A stretch of DNA of 33,703 nucleotides. It comes from Streptomyces jumonjinensis. Its GTDB lineage: Bacteria; Actinomycetota; Actinomycetes; Streptomycetales; Streptomycetaceae. The stretch spans positions 55,913 to 89,615 of the forward strand of contig NZ_VCLA01000133.1 in the NCBI RefSeq assembly GCF_009600885.1, read 5' to 3'. This document shows positions 17,069 through 24,809 of the stretch, piece by piece. How positions within the stretch are numbered: position 1 is the first letter of the stretch; each line of letters starts with the position of its first letter. Both the position numbers and the translations under genes were made by a program. The notes beneath the pieces were generated by a model. It made no database searches. It saw only the letters and a program-made list of their open reading frames with translations, and had not been told where the DNA came from.

Positions 17069-17962
17069 ATGACGACCACCGCGCGCACCGATCCCTATCC
17101 GACCCGCGGCACGGGCGAAGTGATCACCCCGCGTCAGGATCCGGTCGTCTGGTCGGCGCCGGGCGTGCCGGGGCCCATGCTCCCGGCCGAGCTGCTGGAG
17201 TACGAGCGGGACGGGTTTCTCACCGTCCCGGAGCAGATCACCGATGCCGAGGTGGCCCTCTACCGCGCGGAGCTGGACCGGCTGATCGCCGACCCCGCCG
17301 TACGCGCCGATGAACGCTCCATCGTGGAGCCGAAGTCGCGCGCCGTGCGCTCGGTGTTCGAGGTGCACCGGCTCAGCGGGTTCTTCGCCGCGCTGGTGCG
17401 CGATGAGCGGGTGGTGGGCCGGGCCCGGCAGATTCTCGGCTCGGACGTCTATGTCCATCAGTCCCGTGTCAATGTGAAGCCGGGCTTCGGCGCTTCGGGG
17501 TTCTACTGGCACTCCGACTTCGAGACCTGGCATGCCGAGGACGGCCTGCCGCGCATGCGGACCGTCTCGGTCTCGATCGCGCTGACCGAGAACCGGGACA
17601 CCAACGGCGGTCTGATGATCATGCCTGGTTCGCACCGGGCGTTCCTGGGGTGCGCGGGTGCGACTCCCGAGGACAACTACAAGCAGTCGCTCCGGATGCA
17701 GGACGCGGGCACCCCGTCGGACGCGGCGCTGACCCGGCTCGCCGATGAGCACGGCATCCGGCTCTTCACCGGCGGGGCCGGTTCGGCGACCTGGTTCGAC
17801 TGCAACTGCATGCACGGTTCGGGCGACAACATCACGCCGTACGCGCGGAGCAATGTGTTCATCGTGTTCAACAGCGTGGAGAACGCGGCGGTGCGGCCGT
17901 TCGCGGCTCCGTCGCCCCGGCCGGAGTTCATCGGAGCACGGGATTTCACCCCTGTGCGCTGA
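17069..17962 (+). CDS. ectD: Ectoine hydroxylase EctD
   Basis: A 297-residue Fe(II)/2-oxoglutarate dioxygenase (PhyH family) that converts ectoine to 5-hydroxyectoine. The signature FYWHSDFETWHAEDGLPRMR supplies iron ligands His148 and Asp150; the third, His249, is in CNCMHGSGDN. The region between includes ENRDTNGGLMIMPGSH. ATG 17069 follows GAGGAGGG and lies 3 bp after ectC. The operon ends at a strong hairpin. Confidence 0.97.
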   Translation: MTTTARTDPYPTRGTGEVITPRQDPVVWSAPGVPGPMLPAELLEYERDGFLTVPEQITDAEVALYRAELDRLIADPAVRADERSIVEPKSRAVRSVFEVHRLSGFFAALVRDERVVGRARQILGSDVYVHQSRVNVKPGFGASGFYWHSDFETWHAEDGLPRMRTVSVSIALTENRDTNGGLMIMPGSHRAFLGCAGATPEDNYKQSLRMQDAGTPSDAALTRLADEHGIRLFTGGAGSATWFDCNCMHGSGDNITPYARSNVFIVFNSVENAAVRPFAAPSPRPEFIGARDFTPVR

Positions 17963-18010
17963 GAACTCCGCGCGCTGAGGCCGTACGGGAGTCCGGGGCC
18001 CGTACGGGAA

Positions 18011-18046
18011 CCCGGGGCCGGTCCGCGACACCGGACCGGCCCCGGG
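18011..18046. terminator. Terminator between ectD and a convergent aminotransferase gene
   Basis: A perfect 15-bp stem, CCCGGGGCCGGTCCG (18011-18025) and CGGACCGGCCCCGGG (18032-18046), with a 6-nt loop. It is placed to stop transcription from both sides. A short duplication (CGTACGGGA at 17982 and 18001) precedes it. Confidence 0.85.
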
Positions 18047-18057
18047 CCGCTCACCGC

Positions 18058-19104
18058 TCAGCCCGCGATGACGTCCAGGGCCCGGTCCGCGTCGGCCGCC
18101 GAGTTGTAGAGGTGGAAGGCGGCCCGCAGATTCCCCGCCCGCGCCGATACGACGACCCCCGCCCGGGCCAGCTCCTCGGCCCGGCCGCCCAGCCCCGGTA
18201 CCGCGACGATCGCCGAGTCGCCCGGGATCGGGATGTGGCCCAGGGAGCTCAGCCCCTCCCGGAACCGCCGTGCCAGCGCCGTGGCATGGGCGTGAACCGC
18301 CTCGACGCCGATCTCCTCCAGCAGCGCCAGCGCCGGGGCGGCCCCGTGGTAGGACAGATAGGCCGGGGGCTCGTCGAAGCGGCGGGCCGAACGGGCGAAC
18401 CGTTTCACCGGCCCGTAGAACGCCTCCCACGGCGATTCGGCGGCGAGGGCCCCGGCGTGCAGCGGCGCCACGGTCCGCTGCGCCTCCTCGGTGACCGTGA
18501 GGAAGGAGACCCCCCGGGGGCAGAGCAGATACTTGAAGCCGCCCGTCACGGTGAAATCCCACGCGCCCGCGTCCAGCGGCAGCCAGCCGGCGGACTGGCT
18601 GGCGTCGAGGAGCGTACGGGCTCCGTGTGCGGCTGCCGCCTCCCGTACCGCCCGCAGATCGACGATCCGGCCGTCCGCGGACTGCACCGCGGAGAAGGCG
18701 ACCAGAGCGGTGCCGGGCCGTACCGCGTCGGCGAGGCCGTCCAGCGGGGCGTAGCGCGGCTTGAGATCGCCGCGGGCGATGAACGGGGTGACGACCGAGG
18801 CGAACTCCCCCTCGGGGAAGAGGACCTCGGCGCCGGGGGGCAGCGAGCTCGCGATCAGGCCGGTGTGGACCGAGACCGAGCCGCCGACCGCGACCCGGCC
18901 CTCGGATACGCCGGTGAGCCGGGCGAAGGAGCCGCGGGCCGCGCTGACCTGGCCCCAGTCCCCGGCGCCCTCCGGCCGCCCGGCCGCGAGCTCCCGCGCC
19001 AGCTCCGCCATCGCGGTGACGGCCCGGTGGGGCAGCAGCCCGCAGGTAGAGGTGTTGAGATACGCCGATTCCGGTGCGAACTCGGTACCGCCCAGGGTCT
19101 CCAT
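18058..19104 (-). CDS. Class V aminotransferase family protein, substrate unknown
   Basis: A 348-residue fold-type I PLP enzyme of the class V/cysteine desulfurase-like group (isopenicillin N epimerase and kynureninase relatives). Visible are the N-terminal substrate loop YLNTSTCGLLP, the PLP aspartate in TLLDASQSAGW (Asp168) and the PLP lysine Lys191 in VTGGFKYLLCPRG. There is no cysteine-desulfurase active-site loop, so a sulfur role is unlikely. ATG 19104 begins the conserved part; a TTG at 19140 would add 12 residues. It is convergent to ectD and downstream of the FrnE-like gene. Confidence 0.8.
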   Translation of the reverse strand: METLGGTEFAPESAYLNTSTCGLLPHRAVTAMAELARELAAGRPEGAGDWGQVSAARGSFARLTGVSEGRVAVGGSVSVHTGLIASSLPPGAEVLFPEGEFASVVTPFIARGDLKPRYAPLDGLADAVRPGTALVAFSAVQSADGRIVDLRAVREAAAAHGARTLLDASQSAGWLPLDAGAWDFTVTGGFKYLLCPRGVSFLTVTEEAQRTVAPLHAGALAAESPWEAFYGPVKRFARSARRFDEPPAYLSYHGAAPALALLEEIGVEAVHAHATALARRFREGLSSLGHIPIPGDSAIVAVPGLGGRAEELARAGVVVSARAGNLRAAFHLYNSAADADRALDVIAG

Positions 19105-19211
19105 GGGATCAACCCTGAGCCGCGCCTCTCCGCGGGTCAATCGAGAATCGCTGAAGGGAACCGTTCAGCAGTCCTTAAACCACACTTACGGACAGTCCAC
19201 GGAATCGGCAC

Positions 19212-19248
19212 GGGCCGTCCGGAAGCCGGGCCCGGCTTCCGGCGGCCC
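19212..19248 (-). terminator. Terminator downstream of the FrnE-like gene
   Basis: A 24-bp perfect palindrome with arms CCGGAAGCCGGG (19219-19230) and CCCGGCTTCCGG (19231-19242), extended by GGGCCG/CGGCCC arms with a 1-nt bulge. It begins 10 bp after the stop of the leftward FrnE-like gene. Confidence 0.75.
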
Positions 19249-19257
19249 GGCGGCGCC

Positions 19258-19992
19258 TCAGTTCCGGGGGACCTCGCAGGAGCCGTCGGTGTCGCAGCCG
19301 GGGGCGTCCGCTCCGGCGGGGACGGCAGGGGTGGCAGGGGCGGCGGGGACGGGCTCCCGGTCCCGCCATGCCTGCTCCAGCGCCTGGGTGAACAGCTCGG
19401 CGGGCTGCCCTCCGGACAGCCCGTACCGCCGGTCGAAGACGAAGAACGGCACCCCGGTCGCCCCCAGCTCGGCGGCCTCGCGCTCATCGGCGCGCACCTC
19501 GTCGGCGTACGCCGCCCCGTCCGCGAGGACGGCGCGCGCCTCGGCCTCGTCCAGCCCGGCCTCGACGGCGATCGCGGCCAGCGTCCCGGGGTCGTAGACG
19601 GAGCGCTCCTCGGCGAAGTTCGCCCGGTAGGCCAGATCCAGCAGCTCGTTCTGCCGGCCCCGGGCCCTGGCCAGATGGAGCAGCCGGTGGATGTCGAAGG
19701 TGCTGCCGTGATCGCGGTCCCCGGTGAGGTAGCCGAGACCCTCGGCGTGCGCGTTCCCGGCCACATGCTCCTCCATCGCGAGCGCCTCCTCGCGGGTGCG
19801 CCCGTACTTCAGCGCCAGCATGTCCACGACGGAGCCGACATCGCCCCGGGCGCGGCCCGGGTCGAGCTCGAAGGAGCGGTGCACCACCTCGACCTGGTCG
19901 CGGTGGGCGAAGTCCGCGAGTCCCTTTTCGAAGCGGGCCTTCCCGATATAGCACCAGGGACAGGCGATATCGCTCCAGATCTCGACGCGCAT
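19258..19992 (-). CDS. FrnE/DsbA-family oxidoreductase
   Basis: A 244-residue thioredoxin-fold protein with the CPWC redox motif (Cys11-Cys14) in WSDIACPWCYIGKARFE, a helical insertion, and the cis-proline region GATGVPFFVFD. It lacks a signal peptide and so acts in the cytoplasm, like FrnE (2-hydroxychromene-2-carboxylate isomerase/DsbA-like). The C-terminal tail is Ala/Pro-rich and ends with a second cysteine pair (GCDTDGSCEV). ATG 19992 is the natural start. Confidence 0.9.
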   Translation of the reverse strand: MRVEIWSDIACPWCYIGKARFEKGLADFAHRDQVEVVHRSFELDPGRARGDVGSVVDMLALKYGRTREEALAMEEHVAGNAHAEGLGYLTGDRDHGSTFDIHRLLHLARARGRQNELLDLAYRANFAEERSVYDPGTLAAIAVEAGLDEAEARAVLADGAAYADEVRADEREAAELGATGVPFFVFDRRYGLSGGQPAELFTQALEQAWRDREPVPAAPATPAVPAGADAPGCDTDGSCEVPRN

Positions 19993-20102
19993 GCTGTTCT
20001 CTCCAGGTCGTGCGGGGGGTTTCTACCGGGCGGGCAGCACCGCCCGTCCCTCGCACAACGTCCGAGGGGCCCGGTGGATTCCAGCGGGCCCCCAGGGTCC
20101 GC

Positions 20103-20201
20103 GTGAGCCGTCGCACAGGCGTGCGCCGTCGCACAGGCGTGAGCGGTCGCACGGTCCGGCAGCCCGGCAGCCCGGCAGCCCGGCAGTCCGGCAGTCCGGC
20201 C
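20103..20201. repeat. Composite tandem repeats: 3 x 18 bp followed by 5 x 8 bp
   Basis: Three 18-bp units (GTGAGCCGTCGCACAGGC and variants) start at 20103, 20121 and 20139. They are followed at once by five 8-bp units (GGCAGCCC three times, GGCAGTCC twice) from 20158 to 20197. The array fills much of the 224-bp gap between two leftward genes, where the FrnE-like gene should have its promoter. Confidence 0.88.
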
Positions 20202-20216
20202 GAGTCGTTCACCCCG

Positions 20217-21755
20217 TCAGCTCGGCGGCCCTTCGAGGCGCCCGTCCACCCGGCGCGGCAGCCCCAGCGGATTGTCCTCGCGCAGCTCGGGCGGGAGCAG
20301 TGCGCCGGGCGTCGTCTGGTACGTCACCGGGCGCAGCCAGCGCTCGACGGCGGTGGCGCCCACGGAGGTGGCGGTGGAGGTGGTGGCCGGATAGGGACCG
20401 CCGTGGTGCTGGGCGGGGGCGACGGCGACGCCGGTCGGCCAGCCGCCGACCAGCACCCGGCCCGCGAGCGGGGTGAGCCGGGCGAGCAGCTCGCCGCCCC
20501 GGCCCTCGCCCGCGGCTTCGGCGGTGGAGAGCTGGAGGGTCGCGGTGAGATTGCCGGGCAGCCGCCCGAGCACCTCGGTGATCTCGTCGTGGGAGGTGTG
20601 GCGGACGACGACGGTGACCGGTCCGAAGCACTCTTCGAGCAGCAGATCGTGCGGCCCGGGGGCGGTCAGCGACGCTGCCGGTACGGAGAGGAATCCGGCG
20701 CTGACGGTGTGCTCGCCGCCGGGGCCGGGGGTGACGGGGGTCCGCACGGATGGCAGCGCGGCCCGTTCCCGTACTCCTTCGAGGAAGGCGGTGCGCATCC
20801 GGTGGTCGAGCAGCACTCCGGGCCCGGTACGGGCGACGGCGTCCGTCAGGGCGGTGAGCAGCCGGTCGCCCGCCGCGCCCGCCGGGACCAGGACCAGGCC
20901 GGGCTTGGTGCAGAACTGTCCCGCGCCCAGGGTCATGGAGGCGGCGAGTCCGGTCCCGAGCTCCTCGGCGCGCTCGGCGGCGGCGGCTTCGGTGACCACG
21001 ACGGGGTTGAGGGAGCCGAGCTCGCCGTGGAAGGGGATCGGCACGGGCCGGGCTGCGGCGGCGTCGTACAGGGCCCGGCCGCCGCGTACGGAACCGGTGA
21101 AGCCGACGGCGGCGACGAGCGGGTGACGCACCAGCTCGACGCCCGCGTCGAAGCCGTGGACGAGGGTGATCACGTCCTCGGGGAGCTCCGACTCCCGGGC
21201 GGCCCGGCGCAGCAGCGCGGCGCAGAGTTCGGAGGTCGCCGGGTGGGCGGGGTGCGCCTTGACGACGACCGGGCAGCCGGCGGCGAGGGCGCTCGCGGTG
21301 TCGCCGCCGGGGACGGAGAAGGCGAGCGGGAAATTGCTCGCGGCGTAGACGGCGACCACGCCGAGCGGGATCCGGTAGCGGCGCAGATCCGGCCAGGGCG
21401 GGATCCGCCCGGGGTCGGCGTGGTCGATGCGGATGTCCAGAAAGGAGCCGTCGTCGACGACATCGGCGAAGGACCGCAACTGGGCGGTGGTGCGGGCGAG
21501 TTCCCCGTCGAGCCGGGCGGGTCCGAGCGCGGTCTCGGCGTCCGCGGTCTCCACGATCCGGGCGTAGGAGGCGTCCAGCAGATCCGCGGCGGTGCGCAGC
21601 AGCCTGGCCCGCCGGTTCCGGTCGGCCAGCGGGGCGCGGGCGGCGGTCGCGGCGCGGACGGAGCGGTCGACGTCGGCGGATGTGGACTCGGCGGCGACCC
21701 GCTCCCGCGGGTTCCCGGTTCGGGGGTCGACGCTCCAGACTGGTGCTGCTGTCAC
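20217..21755 (-). CDS. 2,5-dioxovalerate (alpha-ketoglutarate semialdehyde) dehydrogenase
   Basis: A 512-residue aldehyde dehydrogenase oxidising 2,5-dioxopentanoate to 2-oxoglutarate with NAD(P)+. Catalytic residues are Asn141 (AASNFP), Lys166 (VVKAHPAHP), Glu245 (FHGELGSLNP) and Cys282 (GAGQFCTKPG). The segment ETALGPARLDGELARTTAQLR is diagnostic for this subfamily. GTG 21755 was chosen because GGAAGGAA precedes it. It is divergent from an IclR regulator and probably controlled by it. Its substrate is the product of KdgD, encoded 10 kb downstream. Confidence 0.88.
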   Translation of the reverse strand: MTAAPVWSVDPRTGNPRERVAAESTSADVDRSVRAATAARAPLADRNRRARLLRTAADLLDASYARIVETADAETALGPARLDGELARTTAQLRSFADVVDDGSFLDIRIDHADPGRIPPWPDLRRYRIPLGVVAVYAASNFPLAFSVPGGDTASALAAGCPVVVKAHPAHPATSELCAALLRRAARESELPEDVITLVHGFDAGVELVRHPLVAAVGFTGSVRGGRALYDAAAARPVPIPFHGELGSLNPVVVTEAAAAERAEELGTGLAASMTLGAGQFCTKPGLVLVPAGAAGDRLLTALTDAVARTGPGVLLDHRMRTAFLEGVRERAALPSVRTPVTPGPGGEHTVSAGFLSVPAASLTAPGPHDLLLEECFGPVTVVVRHTSHDEITEVLGRLPGNLTATLQLSTAEAAGEGRGGELLARLTPLAGRVLVGGWPTGVAVAPAQHHGGPYPATTSTATSVGATAVERWLRPVTYQTTPGALLPPELREDNPLGLPRRVDGRLEGPPS

Positions 21756-21814
21756 CGCTGCTTCCTTCCCGGAATTTCTGCGCCTTATGGCCACTCACCA
21801 GCACTTGTTCGGTA

Positions 21815-21833
21815 TTGTGAACAACGTTCTCAA
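21815..21833. promoter_or_regulatory. Palindromic operator between the dehydrogenase and iclR-type genes
   Basis: TTGTGAAC, AAC, GTTCTCAA: an imperfect palindrome (7 of 8 arm bases pair) whose arms extend by one A/T pair on each side. It is midway between two divergent starts (21755 and 21897), where an IclR protein usually binds. It is a candidate autoregulatory operator; a further GGTGAAC half-site starts at 21835. Confidence 0.6.
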
Positions 21834-21896
21834 TGGTGAACGGTATGAGGACTGTATTTCCGCGCGTTCCGCACGGTCAAGAAGGGGCGAAGAGCA

Positions 21897-22667
21897 ATGT
21901 CTACGACCGATTCCGGTGGAACACAGGTCAAGTCGGCGGTGCGGACGGTGGAGTTGCTGGAGTACTTCGCGGGACGCCCCGGCATGCATTCGCTCGCCGC
22001 CGTCCAGGAGGCCGTCGGCTACCCCAAGTCCAGCCTGTACATGCTGCTGCGCACCCTGGTCGAGCTGGGCTGGGTGGAGACCGACGCGACCGGCACGCGG
22101 TACGGCATCGGGGTGCGCGCCCTGTTGGTCGGCACCTCCTACATCGACGGCGACGAGGTGGTGGCGGCGGCCCGCCCCACCCTGGACCGGCTCTCCGACG
22201 ACACCACCGAGACCATTCACCTCGCCCGGCTCGACGGCGTCAATGTGGTCTATCTGGCCACCCGTCAGTCGCAGCACTATCTGCGGCCCTTCACCCGGGT
22301 GGGGCGCAGACTGCCCGCGCACTCCACCTCGCTGGGCAAGGCGCTGCTGGCCACCTACAGCGACGAGCAGGTGCGCGCCATGCTGCCGCCCACGCTCTCC
22401 TCGCTGACCGAGCACACCGTCACGGACCGCGAGAAGCTCATCGGGGAGCTGCACTCCATCCGGGAGCAGGGCTATGCGGTGGACCGCGAGGAGAACACGC
22501 TGGGGCTGCGCTGCTTCGGCATCGCGATTCCGTACCGGACCCCGGCCCGGGACGCGATCAGCTGCTCGGTGCCGGTGGCGCGGCTCACCCCGGGCCATGA
22601 GCAGATGATCAAGGACGCGCTGTTCGACGCGCGGGACCGGCTGACGCTGGCCACCCGGCGGCTGTGA
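21897..22667 (+). CDS. IclR-family transcriptional regulator
   Basis: A 256-residue regulator. The N-terminal winged helix-turn-helix (about 10-75) includes SAVRTVELLEYFAGRPGMHSL, with recognition helix region YPKSSLYMLLRTL. The C-terminal effector domain has the IclR pattern LPAHSTSLGKALLA and VDREENTLGLRCFGIAIP. These regulators usually bind a small carbon compound. Its divergent partner makes 2-oxoglutarate from 2,5-dioxovalerate, so a sugar acid or breakdown product is a likely effector. ATG 21897 follows a GAAGGGG sequence. Confidence 0.92.
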   Translation: MSTTDSGGTQVKSAVRTVELLEYFAGRPGMHSLAAVQEAVGYPKSSLYMLLRTLVELGWVETDATGTRYGIGVRALLVGTSYIDGDEVVAAARPTLDRLSDDTTETIHLARLDGVNVVYLATRQSQHYLRPFTRVGRRLPAHSTSLGKALLATYSDEQVRAMLPPTLSSLTEHTVTDREKLIGELHSIREQGYAVDREENTLGLRCFGIAIPYRTPARDAISCSVPVARLTPGHEQMIKDALFDARDRLTLATRRL

Positions 22668-22680
22668 CCCGACGATCTCT

Positions 22681-23811
22681 CTAGAGGGCGCGGGTGGCGG
22701 GGAGTTCCCGGCCGCTCGCGCGGTGGGCGGACGGGCTGATGCCGCGTACCCGTTTGAAGGCCGCGCTGAAGGCGAAGCCGTCCGCGTACCCCACCCCTCG
22801 GGCCACCGCTGTGATCGTCGCGCCCGGTGCGCGCAGCCGGTCGGCGGCCAGGGTCATCCGCCAGTCGGTGAGATAGGTCAGCGGCGGCTTGCCGACCAGC
22901 GCCGAGAAGCGGCGGGCGAACACGGTGCGGGACATGCCCGCCTCGTCCGCGAGGGACGCGACCGTCCACGGCCGGGCCGGGTCCTCGTGGAGCCGCCGCA
23001 GCACATGCCCGATGTCCGGGTCGGCGAGGGCGCGGTATCCGGTGGGCGGGGTGGTGTCGGAGCGGGCGAACCATGAGCGCAGGACCCGGACGAGCAGCAG
23101 GTCCAGAAAGCGGTCGAGTACGACCTGCTGGCCCGGCTCGTCGTGCTCGACCTCGGCGGCGATCAGATCGAGGAGCGAGGCGAGACCCGGTTCGGGCCGC
23201 ACCACGGCGATGGCGGGCAGCGCGTCCAGCAGCGGCGCGCACAGCTCGCCGCCGACCCGGTAGCCGGCGGTGATCAGCAGATCCGACCCGCCGCCGGAGC
23301 CGCCGCCGGGCCCGCCGGAACCAGAGGCCGAGGCCCCGGAAGCCAAGCCGTCCTCGGCCCCGCCTGAAGCGGAACCGGAAGCGGAACCGGAACCCGCGCC
23401 CGAAGCGGACCCCGCGCCAGGGCCGCCGTCGCCCACGGTGCGTCCGGTCACCCGCCAGTTGCGCCCGGAGTCCGCCGGGTCGCCGGTGAGCACACAGCGG
23501 TCCGCCCCGTCCACCAGAACCCGCGGAGCGCTCTCCGGCCGGTCCGCGACCGTATAGGGCAGCCGGGTCCTGATGAGGGCCACATCGCCCTGCCGCAGCG
23601 GGACCGCCGCGCCCTCGTCCGGTACCAGCCAGGCGTCGCCGCGCAGCATCGCGCCGAGGGCGAGGGGCGCCGGCTCGGTGAACCGCAGCCCCCAGGGCGG
23701 GGTGCTGACCGCGTTGCAGAACACCGCGCCATGGGCGCGGACACCGGCGAGATAATCATCGAGGAGATCCACAGTGGCACGATCACACAGGTAATCGGCC
23801 GTTTCAACCAT
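22681..23811 (-). CDS. AraC-family transcriptional regulator with cupin domain
   Basis: A 376-residue regulator. An N-terminal cupin-like sensor (about 1-120: VETADYLCDRATVDLLDDYL, ALIRTRLPYTV) is separated by a Gly/Ser/Ala-rich linker of about 50 residues (roughly 127-175) from a second helical part and the C-terminal AraC double helix-turn-helix (RPWTVASLADEAGMSRTVFA, then GYADGFAFSAAFKRVRGISP). Related regulators lack such a long linker. ATG 23811 begins the conserved N-terminus; the open frame upstream runs through the divergent gene. It is divergent from the NmrA-like oxidoreductase with 34 bp between the starts. Confidence 0.87.
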   Translation of the reverse strand: MVETADYLCDRATVDLLDDYLAGVRAHGAVFCNAVSTPPWGLRFTEPAPLALGAMLRGDAWLVPDEGAAVPLRQGDVALIRTRLPYTVADRPESAPRVLVDGADRCVLTGDPADSGRNWRVTGRTVGDGGPGAGSASGAGSGSASGSASGGAEDGLASGASASGSGGPGGGSGGGSDLLITAGYRVGGELCAPLLDALPAIAVVRPEPGLASLLDLIAAEVEHDEPGQQVVLDRFLDLLLVRVLRSWFARSDTTPPTGYRALADPDIGHVLRRLHEDPARPWTVASLADEAGMSRTVFARRFSALVGKPPLTYLTDWRMTLAADRLRAPGATITAVARGVGYADGFAFSAAFKRVRGISPSAHRASGRELPATRAL

Positions 23812-23845
23812 GGGCCGTACGAGCGGGCCCCGGTTGACTGAAGCC

Positions 23846-24676
23846 ATGACAGAGATGCTCGTACTCGGTTCCACCGGCAAGACCGGCAGCCGTGTCGCCC
23901 CCCGCCTCCAGGCCCTCGGCCACACCGTCCGCTCCGCCTCCCGTACCGCCGCCGGTCCCGGCGCCGTCCGCTTCGACTGGGCCGACCCCGCCACCTGGGA
24001 CCCCGCCCTGGCCGGCGTCCAGGCCGTCTACTTCGTCCCCACCGAGACGCTCGGCCTGCCCGAGCGCGCCGCCTTCGTGGACCGGGCGAAGGCCGCCGGG
24101 GTCCAGCGGATCGTCCAGCTGTCGGTGCGGGGCATCGACGCCGACGGCGGCGTACCGGACACGGAGTCCGCCGTCCGCGCGTCGGGCCTGGAGTGGACCA
24201 TGCTCCGGCCGTGCTGGTTCTCGCAGGACTTCGACGCGCCGGACTTCTTCCTGGCGGAGGTCCGGGGCGGCACCCTGGCCACCCCCGCCGGGGACGGCCG
24301 GGAGCCGTTCATCGACGCGGACGACATCGCCGACGCGGCGGTCGCCGCGCTCACCGGAGAGGGCCACGCGGGGAAGGTCTACGAGCTCTCCGGCCCCCGG
24401 GCGCTCACCTTCGCCGAGGCCCTGGCCCTGATCGGCGAGGCCACCGGCCGCGAGCTCGTCCACCGCCACCGCGACCCGGTCGCGTACGCCGCCGATCTGG
24501 TCGGCGCGGGGTACTCGGCCGCGGACGCCGAGGCCATCGCCGCCTTCATGGACGGCATCGGCCGCGGCGAGGACGACTACCTCAGCACGGGCGTCCAGGA
24601 GTGCCTCGGCCGCGCGCCCCGTCCGTTCGAGGAGTACGTCAGGGAGACGGCCGCCACCGGGGTGTGGAACGTCTGA
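23846..24676 (+). CDS. NmrA-like NAD(P)-binding oxidoreductase
   Basis: A 276-residue atypical short-chain dehydrogenase. The Rossmann fold starts LVLGSTGKTGSRVAP (GxxGxxG at about 8-14), followed by FVPTETLGL, LSVRGIDADGG and LEWTMLRPCWFSQDF, as in NmrA/NAD(P)H-quinone-reductase-like proteins. The substrate is unknown. ATG 23846 was chosen; an earlier ATG at 23810 overlaps the AraC start on the other strand. The AraC regulator is the natural candidate to control it. Confidence 0.85.
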   Translation: MTEMLVLGSTGKTGSRVAPRLQALGHTVRSASRTAAGPGAVRFDWADPATWDPALAGVQAVYFVPTETLGLPERAAFVDRAKAAGVQRIVQLSVRGIDADGGVPDTESAVRASGLEWTMLRPCWFSQDFDAPDFFLAEVRGGTLATPAGDGREPFIDADDIADAAVAALTGEGHAGKVYELSGPRALTFAEALALIGEATGRELVHRHRDPVAYAADLVGAGYSAADAEAIAAFMDGIGRGEDDYLSTGVQECLGRAPRPFEEYVRETAATGVWNV

Positions 24677-24702
24677 CGGCACGGCCTGGGAGAAGGAGCC
24701 GC

Positions 24703-24721
24703 CTCCGCCAGGACGGCGGAG
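24703..24721 (+). terminator. Possible terminator after the NmrA-like gene
   Basis: CTCCGCC (24703-24709) and GGCGGAG (24715-24721) form a 7-bp stem with a 5-nt loop, 27 bp after the stop. It is short and has no U tract. Confidence 0.4.
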
Positions 24722-24809
24722 CGGGTCCTCCCATGAGGAATCCCTGAGAAACCTGAGAATCCGGACAGTTCAGGAACCGGCACCGGAGCTCCGTCCGTTT
24801 CCCGGTGGG

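Noticed and set aside
18112..21839. Rightward frames of 600 and more codons opposite the aminotransferase, FrnE-like and dehydrogenase genes
   Set aside because: They cover recognised genes on the other strand and two repeat arrays, and have no recognisable domains.
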